Translations under genes and position numbers: made by a program
Source: Bacteroides luhongzhouii
GTDB taxonomy: Bacteria; Bacteroidota; Bacteroidia; Bacteroidales; Bacteroidaceae
NCBI RefSeq assembly: GCF_009193295.2
Contig: NZ_CP059973.1
Coordinates: 1,178,001-1,242,000 of the forward strand
DNA length: 64,000 bases
Direction of reading: 5' to 3'
In this document: in pieces, positions 34,344-44,578 of the stretch
Layout: each line of letters opens with the position of its first letter
How positions within the stretch are numbered: the stretch's first letter is position 1
The notes under the pieces: model-generated
What the model saw: the letters and a program-made list of their open reading frames with translations, nothing else
What the model was told of the DNA's origin: nothing
Databases searched by the model: none

Positions 34344-36914
34344 TTATTTGGTCACCTTGTAAGTTCCACTTCCATAGTTCTTTGACTTCATCTCTCCGGG
34401 AAGGGTTACGGTAGCGGTAACACCCTTAGGAATAGTGAATTCCCAAATCCAGGTGTCGCCCTCGTATTTCCAGGCACTCTTGATGAGTCCGGCGGCGGAA
34501 CGATATTCGGCAGTCACGTGTCCCAGTCGTTTATCTGGAATAGGCTTCATGATGATATGTTTGAAGCCGGGAGTGGCGGGATCGGCTGCGATGCCGGCAA
34601 CGGTTTCCCAAATCCATTCACATACGCATCCGTAGGCATAATGATTGAAGCTGTTCATGCCGCGCGGTCCCATTCCCTTGTCTATCATATAGCTGTTCCA
34701 CCGTTCCCAGATGGTGGTGGCTCCATTGTCCACAGAGTACAACCAGCTTGGGTTCTTACGTTGGAAGAGTAGTTCATAGGCAATGTCTTCCATGCCATTC
34801 TCCGTGAGGGTGGCCATGAGGATGGATGTGCCCAAGAATCCGGTCTGCAAGCAAAGGTCGTGTTGTATGAAGTTTTCGCGCAGACGGTCTATCATCTTCG
34901 CTTTGGCTTCGCCTTCCACAAGCTGGTTCTTCAGGGCGAACAAGGCAGGAGTTTGCATAGTGTTGAGGATGGCGGTTTTGAAGGTGCCGTCTTCGTTGAG
35001 GAAGTTCTCTTTGATGTATGCCTTTGCCGAATCAGCCATTTGCTGGTACTTGGCGGCATTGCGACCGGTGGCGGTAGCCATGTCTCGCATCATGAAAGCA
35101 TCTATCACCCAGTAGGAAGCGCTTAAATAGTTCCAATAGCTGACGGCATCAGGGAGCGGACCTTGGGGAGAGAAAGCCAGTCCGCTACAACTTTCCAGCG
35201 GTTCGTAGCTCAACCAGTCAGCCCATTGGTAGTTGCCGTTCTCGCTGCAGAGGGTCTCGTGGTTATACTTGGTGTCGTTGATGTGGTTCATAAACAGGTC
35301 CATGGCGTTCCAGTTCTCCTCGATGATTTTCGTGTCATCGAATTGCTTCCATACCGTCCAGGGCACGATGATTCCGGCATCAGCCCAACCCAAACGCATT
35401 TTCTCATCGCCGTATTGTGCCAAGGGAGCCACTCCGGGAAATCCGCCCAAACTGTTCTGGGTGTCACGCATGTCACGCATCCACTTGTGAAAGAACTTCA
35501 TGGTGTTCGCAAAAAAAGTACCGGTTTCTGCGAACACTTGTGTGTCTGCTGTCCAACCCAGACGCTCGTCGCGCTGCGGACAGTCGGTGGGTATGGACAG
35601 GTAGTTGGATAACTGCCCCCAATAAGTGTTGGAGATGAGCTTGTTCACAAGGTCGTTGCCTGTGGTGATAGTGCCGGTCTCCAGTTCCTTTGTGATGGAA
35701 GTGACGGGGATGGACTTCAACGACTTGATGGCGACATTTCCGGTGGCAGTAATGGAGACGTAGCGGTAACCGAAGAAGGTGCAACGGGGATAATAGGCCA
35801 CATAGTTATCTCCGCCAGCAAAGGTGTAATCCAGACGGATACCGGTGTGGGGGATGCGCAGGTTTTCGCGATGGCAGCTTCCTTCCGGACCATCCATCCC
35901 ACGAATCTTGGCACCATTGCCATCATTGAGCAGCTCTGCGGGAAGACAGGTCAACACTGTTCCCTCGGCGGCTTTGAATACGAAAGAGGGTACGCCGGCA
36001 CAGTTTTGTCCGAAGTCCACCACTAACGTCTCTCCCGGGCTTACGGTCATCTCTGTACCCGATGCGAACTCACGGGCGATAATCACCTTACCGAATTCAT
36101 TCTCCTTCGCTCCTTCTACATTCTTCCAAACGTATGCTTTGACAGGAGCGAGGGCGAGATCTGTACGCAGATAGACTTCCGCTCCGTCCGAAGGCAGGAT
36201 GTCGCCAGAGAATTCGGTATTCTCTTCGGGTGTGGAGAGTTTGTCCACACATTCGTAGCCCATCGGTTCGCGTGCATCGTATTCTTCTCCATCAAAGATA
36301 CCGGCATGTTTCACCGGACCGGCAATTCCGGCTTTCCAGTTTTTAAGATCAGTACCGTAGCGCTTCTTGCTTCCGTCAGAAAAAGTCAGTTCCAATACAC
36401 CACGAAAGGCACATTTCTTGCCTATCATGCCGTCATATCCTCCGGGGGTTATAATTTTGTCACCCCACCATCCCGGCGTCACCTGTACGGAGAGCATGTT
36501 CTCGGCGTTTGGCTTAGTACGGATGATATCTGTAATATCATAGGTGAAAGAACGTTTGGTCTTCGCATAATGTGTAAAGCCCGGTTTCAGAAATTCCCCG
36601 CCTACGGGTTTCCCATTCACATACAACTCGTAAACTCCCAGTCCAGCGGTCATCCACTTGGCGGAGACAATTTTCTGTTCGTTTTTCACGGTGGACACGA
36701 ACCAACTTGCGCCATCGGCTGCGCGACCGTTGTTATGTCCTTTCACTACAGGGGCATCTACTGCGGAAATCCATTTGGATTCGTTCCAGGCTGATGCTTC
36801 CAATGCGTCAGTACGTTTTCCGACTTCGGTTGCGTTTATCAGTCCGCTATGCGAGAAAAGCACGAGAATCATTATCGGGATAAGATTCGCAAAACAATGG
36901 AGATTCATTTTCAT
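34344..36914 (-). CDS. GH78 alpha-L-rhamnosidase
   Basis: The 856-residue protein has a signal peptide (to about residue 28). Beta-sandwich domains follow (GVYELYVNGKPVGGEFLKPG near 93-112, typical of the Bac_rhamnosid_N region), then the six-hairpin catalytic barrel with CPQRDERLGWTAD (445-457), which holds an acidic pair 449-450. It releases alpha-L-rhamnose from plant polysaccharides or flavonoid glycosides. It stands alone, with a -7 box at 36985-36992. Its codons are richer in G+C than those of the neighbouring PULs, and it has no SusC/D beside it, so it may be an accessory gene acquired separately. Confidence 0.93.
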   Translation of the reverse strand: MKMNLHCFANLIPIMILVLFSHSGLINATEVGKRTDALEASAWNESKWISAVDAPVVKGHNNGRAADGASWFVSTVKNEQKIVSAKWMTAGLGVYELYVNGKPVGGEFLKPGFTHYAKTKRSFTYDITDIIRTKPNAENMLSVQVTPGWWGDKIITPGGYDGMIGKKCAFRGVLELTFSDGSKKRYGTDLKNWKAGIAGPVKHAGIFDGEEYDAREPMGYECVDKLSTPEENTEFSGDILPSDGAEVYLRTDLALAPVKAYVWKNVEGAKENEFGKVIIAREFASGTEMTVSPGETLVVDFGQNCAGVPSFVFKAAEGTVLTCLPAELLNDGNGAKIRGMDGPEGSCHRENLRIPHTGIRLDYTFAGGDNYVAYYPRCTFFGYRYVSITATGNVAIKSLKSIPVTSITKELETGTITTGNDLVNKLISNTYWGQLSNYLSIPTDCPQRDERLGWTADTQVFAETGTFFANTMKFFHKWMRDMRDTQNSLGGFPGVAPLAQYGDEKMRLGWADAGIIVPWTVWKQFDDTKIIEENWNAMDLFMNHINDTKYNHETLCSENGNYQWADWLSYEPLESCSGLAFSPQGPLPDAVSYWNYLSASYWVIDAFMMRDMATATGRNAAKYQQMADSAKAYIKENFLNEDGTFKTAILNTMQTPALFALKNQLVEGEAKAKMIDRLRENFIQHDLCLQTGFLGTSILMATLTENGMEDIAYELLFQRKNPSWLYSVDNGATTIWERWNSYMIDKGMGPRGMNSFNHYAYGCVCEWIWETVAGIAADPATPGFKHIIMKPIPDKRLGHVTAEYRSAAGLIKSAWKYEGDTWIWEFTIPKGVTATVTLPGEMKSKNYGSGTYKVTK

Positions 36915-36984
36915 ACTTATATGTATTTTTTAGTATTAAAAGATTAACTTTGAAATGCTGTTTAGTTTTATGGGACTTGCACAA

Positions 36985-36992
36985 CAAAATTA
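36985..36992 (-). promoter_or_regulatory. -7 element of the GH78 promoter
   Basis: The minus strand reads TAATTTTG, a TAnnTTTG match 71 bases before the start codon. No good -33 element is seen; an inverted repeat lies further upstream (37049-37095). Confidence 0.55.
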
Positions 36993-37048
36993 CAGAATTA
37001 TATGATATGACAGACGATTTCTGCATTTTTTTTGACTCAACGATGGTT

Positions 37049-37095
37049 TCTGTTCAATCTGGAGCTGACTCATAAGTCCGATCCGATTGAACAGA
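37049..37095. repeat. Inverted repeat upstream of the GH78 promoter
   Basis: TCTGTTCAATC (37049-37059) and GATTGAACAGA (37085-37095) are perfect 11-base inverted copies with centres about 36 bases apart. From the GH78 -7 box they lie roughly 57-103 bases upstream, a suitable place for an activator operator. A stem-loop is an alternative. Confidence 0.5.
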
Positions 37096-37398
37096 CAGCA
37101 GGAGCTTTCTACGTTAAATGATCGATTATCAAGCAAAACAATGAAATATTGTAAAATAATATAATTAACACATCCATTTAGTATATTGTAGGAATTATTT
37201 ATCAAAGAAGAAAAGAAGATGCCGGTTATTCATTGCAATCATTCTTTCTTCTTTACACAAAAACCTCGCAATTGAATAAACTCTATTCAAGTTTTTAATA
37301 AATAATGAAAAGGTTTATTATAAACGGTATCCTAATTTATTATAGACTCTTTTTTAACACTTTCAATACCTGAAATAGAATTATTGCAACAAAAATAG

Positions 37399-37424
37399 GC
37401 AAGAACCTTCACAGTTTCTTGCCC
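37399..37424 (-). terminator. Isolated hairpin in the leuS upstream region
   Basis: GGCAAGAA / TTCTTGCC with a 10-base loop; on the minus strand it is followed by TATTTTTG. No minus-strand gene is seen between it and leuS. The rest of the 36915-37648 gap is A/T-rich, with only the GH78 promoter, the inverted repeat and the leuS promoter recognised. Confidence 0.45.
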
Positions 37425-37586
37425 ATTCGTTATCCTCGTTATGCAATTCGCATATTAACCTATTGAACTTTATGTAATAAAATTTATATATTTCATTGCT
37501 ATTTCTTTATTATTATTGACCTCAAATATACAAAATAAAAACAAGAAAGTCAATAGGGAAAGCGTGGTTATCTGAAAATAAACACG

Positions 37587-37594
37587 TAAATTTG
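37587..37594 (+). promoter_or_regulatory. -7 element of the leuS promoter
   Basis: TAAATTTG fits TAnnTTTG, 54 bases before the leuS start. Confidence 0.55.
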
Positions 37595-37648
37595 TGCCTC
37601 GAATTAGAAATAACAGTATAAATCACTATAAATAAAAACTTTATCACT

Positions 37649-40483
37649 ATGGAGTACAATTTCAGAGAAATTGAAAAGAAGTGGCAGAAAAGGTGGGTAG
37701 AAGAGAAAACCTACCAAGTTACGGAAGATGATTCGAAGCAAAAATTTTATGTACTAAACATGTTTCCTTATCCATCAGGAGCCGGCCTACACGTAGGTCA
37801 TCCGCTGGGATACATTGCTTCGGATATTTACGCCCGTTACAAACGACTGCAAGGCTTCAATGTACTCAATCCGATGGGATATGACGCTTACGGTCTGCCG
37901 GCAGAACAGTATGCCATCCAAACCGGACAGCATCCTGCCATCACTACCGTCAACAATATCAACCGCTACCGCGAGCAGTTGGATAAAATAGGTTTCTCTT
38001 TCGACTGGAATCGTGAAATCCGTACTTGCGACCCGGAATATTATCATTGGACGCAATGGGCCTTCCAAAAAATGTTCAACAGCTATTATTGCAACGATGA
38101 ACAGGAAGCCCGTCCTATCGAAGAACTGGAAAAAGCCTTCGCCATCTACGGAAACAAAGGACTCAATGCCGCTTGCAGCGAAGATATCAGTTTCACAGCC
38201 GAAGAATGGAACGCCAAAAACGAAAAAGAAAAGCAAGAAATCCTGATGAACTATCGTATCGCTTATCTGGGCGAAACAATGGTAAACTGGTGTGCCGAAT
38301 TAGGAACAGTATTGGCTAACGATGAGGTAGTTGACGGAGTCAGCGAACGTGGTGGTTATCCTGTTATTCAGAAGAAAATGCGCCAATGGTGTTTGCGTGT
38401 ATCTGCGTATGCACAACGTTTGCTTGACGGATTAAACACGATCGAATGGACAGATTCTCTGAAAGAAACCCAAAGAAACTGGATCGGACGTTCGGAAGGT
38501 GCTGAAGTGCAATTCAAAGTAAAAGACAGTGATCTCGAATTCACTATTTTCACCACTCGTGCAGATACCATGTTCGGTGTTACCTTTATGGTATTGGCTC
38601 CGGAAAGTGAATTGGTGGCACAATTAACGACTCCTGAACAAAAAGCAGAAGTAGACGCCTACCTCGACCGTACCAAAAAACGTACGGAACGTGAACGCAT
38701 CGCCGATCGTAGTGTTACCGGTGTGTTCAGTGGTTCATATGCTATCAACCCGTTCACAGGCGAAGCAGTGCCCATATGGATCAGCGATTACGTACTGGCC
38801 GGATACGGAACAGGAGCTATTATGGCTGTACCTGCTCATGATAGCCGCGACTATGCATTTGCCAAACATTTCGGATTGGAAATCCGTCCGTTGGTGGAAG
38901 GTTGTGATGTAAGCGAAGAAAGTTTTGATGCAAAAGAAGGTATTGTTTGCAATTCTCCGCGTCCGGATGTCACTCCTTACTGTGATCTTTCATTGAACGG
39001 ACTGACCATCAAAGAAGCGATAGAAACGACCAAGAAATATGTAAAAGAGCATAATCTGGGCCGTGTGAAAGTGAACTACCGTCTGCGCGACGCCATCTTC
39101 TCACGCCAACGTTACTGGGGTGAGCCATTCCCTGTTTACTACAAAGATGGAATGCCTTATATGATTGACGAAGCCAGCCTGCCGCTAGAACTTCCGGAAG
39201 TCGCTAAATTCCTGCCTACCGAAACAGGTGAGCCTCCATTGGGACACGCAACTAAATGGGCTTGGGATACAGTAAACAAATGTGTCGTAGAAAATGAGAA
39301 GATTGACCATGTAACCGTCTTCCCGTTGGAGTTGAACACAATGCCGGGATTCGCCGGTTCTTCGGCTTATTATCTCCGCTACATGGACCCGCATAATCAT
39401 CAGGCATTAGTTGATCCGAAAATTGACCAGTACTGGAAAAATGTAGACCTATATGTAGGTGGTACCGAACATGCAACAGGCCACTTGATTTATTCTCGTT
39501 TCTGGAATAAATTTTTGTATGATATGGGTGTGTCTGTAATGGAAGAACCATTTCAAAAGTTGGTAAACCAAGGAATGATTCAAGGCCGCAGCAACTTTGT
39601 ATATCGTATCAAAGATACCAATACTTTCGTTTCGCTGAACCTGAAAGATCAGTACGAAGTTACTCCTATCCATGTGGATGTAAATATCGTATCTAATGAT
39701 ATTTTGGATCTGGAAGCATTCAAAGCATGGCGTCCTGAATATAAAACAGCCGAATTTATCCTCGAAGACGGGAAATATGTTTGCGGATGGGCAGTTGAAA
39801 AGATGAGTAAATCCATGTTCAACGTGGTTAATCCGGATATGATTGTTGAGAAATACGGTGCAGACACACTTCGTATGTACGAAATGTTCCTTGGTCCGGT
39901 AGAACAGTCCAAGCCATGGGATACAAACGGAATCGACGGTGTACACCGTTTTATCCGTAAATTCTGGTCATTGTTCTACAGCCGTACAGACGAATATTTG
40001 GTAACAGACGAACCTGCAACGAAAGAAGAATTGAAGAGCCTTCATAAATTAATCAAGAAGGTGACAGGTGATATTGAACAGTTCTCTTACAATACATCTA
40101 TCAGCGCATTCATGATTTGCGTAAACGAACTCTTCAACCTGAAATGTAGCAAAAAAGAGATTCTGGAACAGCTCGTTATCACTCTCGCTCCCTTCGCTCC
40201 GCATGTCTGCGAAGAGTTGTGGGATGTATTGGGACACGAAACTTCCGTATGCGACGCCCAATGGCCTGCATACAACGAAGAATATCTGAAAGAAGATACT
40301 ATCAACTATACCATCTCTTTCAACGGAAAGGCACGTTTCAATATGGAATTTGCAGCAGATGAAGCTTCGGACGCTATCCAGGCAGCAGTATTGGCCGACG
40401 AACGTTCGCAGAAGTGGATTGATGGCAAGACTCCGAAAAAGATCATTGTCGTTCCGAAAAAGATTGTAAACGTTGTAGTATAA
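37649..40483 (+). CDS. leuS: Leucyl-tRNA synthetase
   Basis: The 944-residue class I enzyme has the HIGH-type motif HVGH in [16 protein letters not shown] and KMSKS in [15 protein letters not shown]. The editing (CP1) domain includes [15 protein letters not shown] and the downstream Asp-rich [16 protein letters not shown]. It charges tRNA-Leu and hydrolyses mischarged products. It is slightly longer than many bacterial LeuRS proteins, as usual in Bacteroidetes. The start is supported by the conserved [14 protein letters not shown] beginning. A dyad repeat follows at 40490-40562. Confidence 0.97.
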   Translation: MEYNFREIEKKWQKRWVEEKTYQVTEDDSKQKFYVLNMFPYPSGAGLHVGHPLGYIASDIYARYKRLQGFNVLNPMGYDAYGLPAEQYAIQTGQHPAITTVNNINRYREQLDKIGFSFDWNREIRTCDPEYYHWTQWAFQKMFNSYYCNDEQEARPIEELEKAFAIYGNKGLNAACSEDISFTAEEWNAKNEKEKQEILMNYRIAYLGETMVNWCAELGTVLANDEVVDGVSERGGYPVIQKKMRQWCLRVSAYAQRLLDGLNTIEWTDSLKETQRNWIGRSEGAEVQFKVKDSDLEFTIFTTRADTMFGVTFMVLAPESELVAQLTTPEQKAEVDAYLDRTKKRTERERIADRSVTGVFSGSYAINPFTGEAVPIWISDYVLAGYGTGAIMAVPAHDSRDYAFAKHFGLEIRPLVEGCDVSEESFDAKEGIVCNSPRPDVTPYCDLSLNGLTIKEAIETTKKYVKEHNLGRVKVNYRLRDAIFSRQRYWGEPFPVYYKDGMPYMIDEASLPLELPEVAKFLPTETGEPPLGHATKWAWDTVNKCVVENEKIDHVTVFPLELNTMPGFAGSSAYYLRYMDPHNHQALVDPKIDQYWKNVDLYVGGTEHATGHLIYSRFWNKFLYDMGVSVMEEPFQKLVNQGMIQGRSNFVYRIKDTNTFVSLNLKDQYEVTPIHVDVNIVSNDILDLEAFKAWRPEYKTAEFILEDGKYVCGWAVEKMSKSMFNVVNPDMIVEKYGADTLRMYEMFLGPVEQSKPWDTNGIDGVHRFIRKFWSLFYSRTDEYLVTDEPATKEELKSLHKLIKKVTGDIEQFSYNTSISAFMICVNELFNLKCSKKEILEQLVITLAPFAPHVCEELWDVLGHETSVCDAQWPAYNEEYLKEDTINYTISFNGKARFNMEFAADEASDAIQAAVLADERSQKWIDGKTPKKIIVVPKKIVNVVV

Positions 40484-40489
40484 AACAAA

Positions 40490-40562
40490 TTAGGCACGGA
40501 TTACGCGGATAACACGGTTTAGAGTTAATCAGAACCACGAAATCCGTGTAATCCGTGCCTAA
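40490..40562. repeat. Long imperfect dyad after leuS (GTAATCCGTGCC repeat)
   Basis: TTAGGCACGGATTAC (40490-40504) pairs perfectly with GTAATCCGTGCCTAA (40548-40562). Pairing continues imperfectly inward through GCGGATAACACGG and CCACGAAATCCGT. It starts 6 bases after the leuS stop and may serve as a terminator. I recall similar ATCCGTG repeats at many Bacteroides intergenic sites, so it is probably a dispersed element. Confidence 0.75.
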
Positions 40563-40578
40563 CATAATCACAAATCCT

Positions 40579-41496
40579 ATGCATAAATTAACAAAAGCGG
40601 AAGTAATGAGAGAAGTGAAAGATTACATCTATATCACTCTCGGATTGATAAGCTATTCTTTGGGATGGGCTGCATTCCTGTTACCTTATCAGATAACTAC
40701 CGGAGGAACTACCGGTATCGGAGCTATTATCTATTATGCAACAGGATTCCCAATCCAATGGTCATACTTCATTATCAATGCAGTTCTGATGACCTTTGCC
40801 ATCCGGATATTGGGTCCGAAATTCAGTATAAAAACTACTTACGCTATTTTTACGCTGACTTTTCTGCTTTGGTTATTCCAGTTGGTGGTGAACAATTATG
40901 TGGAAGCACCGGATATGACGCCGGACGGTAAACCGCTGTTGCTCGGTACAGGACAGGACTTCATGGCTTGTATTATCGGTGCAGCCATGTGTGGTGTAGG
41001 CCTTGGCATCACTTTCAACTACAATGGAAGTACGGGTGGAACAGATATTATCGCAGCCATCGTCAATAAATACAAAGACGTATCGCTCGGACGAATGATT
41101 ATGATTTGTGATGTATTCATTATCAGTTCCTGTTACTTTGTATTCCATGATTGGCGCCGGGTTATTTTCGGTTTTGTCACCTTGTTTATTATTGGTGTTG
41201 TGCTCGACTGGATTATCAACAGTGCCCGTCAATCAGTTCAATTCTTCATCTTTTCTAAGAAATATGATGAAATAGCCGACCGTATTATCAAAGACGCTGA
41301 CCGGGGAGTAACGGTACTCGACGGTACGGGATGGTACAGTAAAAACAATGTGAAAGTGTTGGTAGTACTTGCCAAGAAACGTCAGTCACTCGAAATTTTC
41401 CGTTTGGTAAAACGCATTGACCCGAATGCTTTTATCTCTCAAAGTTCTGTTATCGGTGTGTACGGCGAAGGATTCGATAAGCTAAAAGTGAAATAG
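40579..41496 (+). CDS. YitT-family membrane protein (DUF161 + DUF2179)
   Basis: I start at ATG 40579 (305 residues); a GTG at 40555 would place the start inside the dyad repeat. The first two thirds hold several membrane helices with glycine-rich loops (LLPYQITTGGTTGIGAIIYY, NGSTGGTDIIAAIVNKY), typical of YitT/DUF161. The soluble C-terminal domain (DRGVTVLDGTGWYSKNNVKVLVVLAKK) is DUF2179. The function of this family is not established; a transport role is often assumed. Neighbours are housekeeping genes on the same strand. Confidence 0.88.
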   Translation: MHKLTKAEVMREVKDYIYITLGLISYSLGWAAFLLPYQITTGGTTGIGAIIYYATGFPIQWSYFIINAVLMTFAIRILGPKFSIKTTYAIFTLTFLLWLFQLVVNNYVEAPDMTPDGKPLLLGTGQDFMACIIGAAMCGVGLGITFNYNGSTGGTDIIAAIVNKYKDVSLGRMIMICDVFIISSCYFVFHDWRRVIFGFVTLFIIGVVLDWIINSARQSVQFFIFSKKYDEIADRIIKDADRGVTVLDGTGWYSKNNVKVLVVLAKKRQSLEIFRLVKRIDPNAFISQSSVIGVYGEGFDKLKVK

Positions 41497-41543
41497 TAAC
41501 CGGTTGATAAGTATTGAACAACCTTGTTAAAACAAAAAATAAG

Positions 41544-42128
41544 ATGATGAAACGCAAACTTGTATTTGCTACCAATAATGCTCATAAACTGGAAGAAGTA
41601 GCCGCTATCCTGGGAAATCAAGTAGAATTACTAAGCCTCAATGATATCGGTTGCCAAACGGATATTCCCGAAACAGCTGAAACACTGGAAGGAAATGCGC
41701 TATTAAAATCTTCCTATATCTATAAAAACTATCATCTGGATTGTTTTGCCGATGATACGGGATTGGAAGTGGAAGCCTTGAACGGAGCTCCCGGAGTCTA
41801 TTCTGCTCGCTATGCAGGAGGTGAAGGACACGACGCCCAAGCTAATATGTTCAAACTTCTTCACGAACTGGAAGGAAAGGAAAACCGTAAAGCTCAATTC
41901 CGCACCGCTATTTCGTTGATACTGGACGGAAAGGAATACCTCTTTGAAGGAGTGATAAAAGGCGAAATAATCAAAGAAAAACGCGGTGATTCCGGATTTG
42001 GCTACGATCCTGTATTCAAGCCTGAAGGTTACGACCGTACTTTTGCCGAATTGGGAAATGATATAAAAAACCAAATCAGCCATCGTGCACTGGCTGTACA
42101 GAAACTTTGTGAGTTTCTGCAAAGCTGA
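41544..42128 (+). CDS. rdgB: XTP/dITP diphosphatase (RdgB/HAM1)
   Basis: The protein is 194 residues from ATG 41544; the next codon at 41547 is also ATG and equally possible, while an upstream TTG at 41514 is unlikely. Motifs are [34 protein letters not shown] and [10 protein letters not shown], diagnostic of the family. It removes non-canonical purine nucleoside triphosphates (XTP, dITP) to prevent their incorporation into DNA. It follows the YitT gene by 47 bases. Confidence 0.95.
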   Translation: MMKRKLVFATNNAHKLEEVAAILGNQVELLSLNDIGCQTDIPETAETLEGNALLKSSYIYKNYHLDCFADDTGLEVEALNGAPGVYSARYAGGEGHDAQANMFKLLHELEGKENRKAQFRTAISLILDGKEYLFEGVIKGEIIKEKRGDSGFGYDPVFKPEGYDRTFAELGNDIKNQISHRALAVQKLCEFLQS

Positions 42129-42159
42129 TTATACATACCCACTTAAAATATAAAACACA

Positions 42160-43002
42160 ATGAAGAAAATTACTTTATTTACTTTAGTTACGCTCCTATT
42201 GTGTACTTCGTGTGTAACAAAAAAGAAGTTCCTGCTTGCAGAGATGGCAGCTACCGCAAGCAAAGATAGTCTGCAAGAGTTGTTGAATAACTCTCGCGAA
42301 GTTGGTAACCAGCTATCGGCACAAGTCAAAAACCTCTTGCGTGATACGACCCAAATGGGGAACAGTATCCGCCAGTATCAGAGTATGTTGAATGTCAACA
42401 TGACTGAACAGGAAAAACTGAATGCGCTGTTGAGCCAAAAGAAAAATGAGCTGAACGAAAGAGAACGCACGATCAATGAATTGCAGGACATGATTAAGGC
42501 GCAGAATGATAAGGTACAGAATCTCTTGAGTAATGTAAAAGACGCATTACTTGGTTTTAGCACCGACGAGCTGACCGTTCGCGAGAAAGACGGAAAAGTA
42601 TATGTAGCGATGTCCGACAAATTATTATTTCAGTCAGGAAGTGCCCGCTTGGACAAACGTGGAGAGGAAGCTCTCGGTAAACTGGCCGAAGTATTGAACA
42701 AACAGACGGATATCGACGTATTTATCGAAGGACATACGGACAACAAACCGATCAATACTGTACAATTCAAGGATAACTGGGATTTAAGTGTGATCCGTGC
42801 CACTTCCGTAGTTCGTATCCTCATCAAGAATTACAATGTAAATCCTTTGCAGATTCAGCCTAGCGGCCGCGGTGAATATATGCCTGTTGATGACAACGAA
42901 ACAGCAGAAGGCAGAAGTAAGAATCGCCGTACGGAGATTATCATGGCTCCGAAACTGGATAAGTTGTTCCAGATGCTTCAAAGCTCGGAAGAATCCAAGT
43001 AA
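42160..43002 (+). CDS. OmpA-family peptidoglycan-associated lipoprotein
   Basis: The 280-residue protein has a lipoprotein signal (Cys18 in LLCTSCVTKKK). A long helical, probably coiled-coil stalk spans about 25-130, rich in Gln, Asn and Glu. The C-terminal OmpA-like domain (about 145-265) has FIEGHTDNKPI, NWDLSVIRATSVVRIL and EGRSKNRRTEI, which bind diaminopimelate-type peptidoglycan. It probably tethers the outer membrane to the cell wall. It ends with a strong bidirectional terminator at 43022-43059. Confidence 0.92.
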   Translation: MKKITLFTLVTLLLCTSCVTKKKFLLAEMAATASKDSLQELLNNSREVGNQLSAQVKNLLRDTTQMGNSIRQYQSMLNVNMTEQEKLNALLSQKKNELNERERTINELQDMIKAQNDKVQNLLSNVKDALLGFSTDELTVREKDGKVYVAMSDKLLFQSGSARLDKRGEEALGKLAEVLNKQTDIDVFIEGHTDNKPINTVQFKDNWDLSVIRATSVVRILIKNYNVNPLQIQPSGRGEYMPVDDNETAEGRSKNRRTEIIMAPKLDKLFQMLQSSEESK

Positions 43003-43021
43003 AAATTCAATAATCAACAAT

Positions 43022-43059
43022 AAAAAATCCTCTCGGTTAATAAACTGGGAGGATTTTTT
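43022..43059. terminator. Bidirectional terminator between the OmpA gene and nadA
   Basis: A 17-bp stem with two G-T wobbles (43022-43038 with 43043-43059), a 4-base loop, and A- and T-runs at either end. Confidence 0.88.
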
Positions 43060-43138
43060 TATCTTTAAAAAATTGAATTATTTTAAGACAATTCCTAACT
43101 GTTATTCATTCAAGAACAACAATAGAAATCAAATTTCT

Positions 43139-44077
43139 TTATAATCCCAACTTAGCCGAAATATCCAGCATCCGCTGAATCGGCTTCACTGCCTTCTTAG
43201 CCACCTCCGGATCTACCGTTATTTCCGGGGCTTCATTCTTCAGACACTCATAGAGCTTCTCTAACGTATTCAACCGCATGAAGCTACACTCGTTACATCC
43301 GCACGTACTATCGTTCGGAGGAGCAGGAATAAACGTTGTCTGCGGACACTTTTTCTGCATCTCATGCAAGATCCCCGATTCGGTAGCCACAATATACGTA
43401 TTTTCGGGATGGTTCACGGCATACTTCAACAAAGCAGCTGTAGAGCCTACTACATCAGCCAGTTTCAATACCGTACTCTTACACTCGGGATGTGCCAACA
43501 CCAACGCTTCCGGGTGCTGCGCTTTCAATTCCACCATCTTTTCAACCGAGAACTGTTCATGTACATGACAAGCTCCATCCCAAAGAAGCATATTCCTGTT
43601 CGTAACTGAGTTGATATAATTACCCAAATTCCTATCCGGGCCAAAGATTATTTTCTCATCTTTGGGGAAGCTTTCCACAATTTGCTTCGCATTGGTGGAA
43701 GTCACCACCACATCTGTCACTGCTTTCACGGCAGCTGTCGTGTTGACGTACGAAATAACGGTGTATCCCGGGTGCTCTTTGACAAACTGTGCAAACTGAT
43801 CCGCCGGACAACTGTCTGCCAACGAACAACCTGCTTCCATGTCGGGCACCAGTACTTTCTTGTCCGGACAAAGCACCTTTGCCGTTTCCCCCATAAAGTG
43901 AACGCCACACATCACAATAATATCCGCTTCCGTCTTGGCAGCCCATTGAGCCAATGCCAAACTGTCGCCAACGTAATCGGCGATGTCCTGTATCTCACCC
44001 TTCTGGTAGTAGTGGCCCAGAATGATTGCATTCTTTTCTTTCTTTAGCTCGTTAATAGCCTTTATGAGTTCATTCAT
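43139..44077 (-). CDS. nadA: Quinolinate synthase
   Basis: The 312-residue protein has ILGHYYQKGEIQDIADYVGDS at the N-terminus, MCGVHFMGETAKVLCPDKKV, and C-terminal cysteines in STCGCNECSFMRLNT that belong to the 4Fe-4S cluster site. It condenses iminoaspartate with dihydroxyacetone phosphate to quinolinate in NAD synthesis. nadB and nadC are not adjacent. The gene is monocistronic here and faces the OmpA gene. Confidence 0.96.
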   Translation of the reverse strand: MNELIKAINELKKEKNAIILGHYYQKGEIQDIADYVGDSLALAQWAAKTEADIIVMCGVHFMGETAKVLCPDKKVLVPDMEAGCSLADSCPADQFAQFVKEHPGYTVISYVNTTAAVKAVTDVVVTSTNAKQIVESFPKDEKIIFGPDRNLGNYINSVTNRNMLLWDGACHVHEQFSVEKMVELKAQHPEALVLAHPECKSTVLKLADVVGSTAALLKYAVNHPENTYIVATESGILHEMQKKCPQTTFIPAPPNDSTCGCNECSFMRLNTLEKLYECLKNEAPEITVDPEVAKKAVKPIQRMLDISAKLGL

Positions 44078-44578
44078 AATAATATTCTTATTTCTTTCCT
44101 TTTAAAAAAAATCCTTTGTTAGTAATGATAGCCTGTTAATAATGTTAGCAAATAAATACGATTTTTCTTGTCGGATAAGTTATTAGTCCATACTTCTGCT
44201 TTATGAGTCGGTTATGAACTGATGTAAAGGACAAGATATCCTATCCTACTTGCTTCATTATCAATGAAAGCATCGTTAAATGTCATCAAATGGAAGTTTG
44301 CTATTAACTCCCTGTTGATAAAGTGCAAAGTTAAAAACTTTATGGATATAAACAGGCAGATAAGTGCTGAAAAATATGTTTATGTCTGTGTAGAAAGTTT
44401 TGGGTTAGTTTTTTGGAATGTTCATAATGAAGTCCTCTTATACCTTCTTTTGAATAATGCAAGAATTATTTTTCAAAATCTTTGCCGATAGTTTTGACAG
44501 GTTTTAAACCGTTATCAACACCTTGTTAACTGAAAAGAATTACCTTTGTGGACAAGAACATAATAAAAGAAAAGACGT
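44078..44578. other. 501-base non-coding stretch with DnaA-box-like sequences
   Basis: This gap between divergent nadA and the trmH-type gene is A/T-rich. Two sequences differ by one base from the DnaA box TTATCCACA: TGTTGATAA at 44313-44321 (minus-strand TTATCAACA) and TTATCAACA at 44512-44520. A 75-codon open frame at 44264-44491 has no recognisable features and is probably not a gene. Confidence 0.4.
44541..44548 (+). promoter_or_regulatory. -7 element of the trmH-type gene
   Basis: TACCTTTG, a TAnnTTTG match, 30 bases before the start codon. Confidence 0.6.

Noticed and set aside
36990-37205. 71-codon open frame on the minus strand
   Set aside because: Biased, low-complexity sequence in an A/T-rich gap; it overlaps the GH78 promoter region and the inverted repeat; no recognisable domain or signal.
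40555-40578. GTG start for the YitT-family gene
   Set aside because: It falls inside the dyad repeat; ATG 40579 is more credible.
41514-41543. TTG start for rdgB
   Set aside because: It adds a non-conserved extension; the family N-terminus begins just after ATG 41544/41547.
44264-44491. 75-codon open frame between nadA and the trmH-type gene
   Set aside because: No motif, no clear promoter, and the composition of non-coding A/T-rich DNA.
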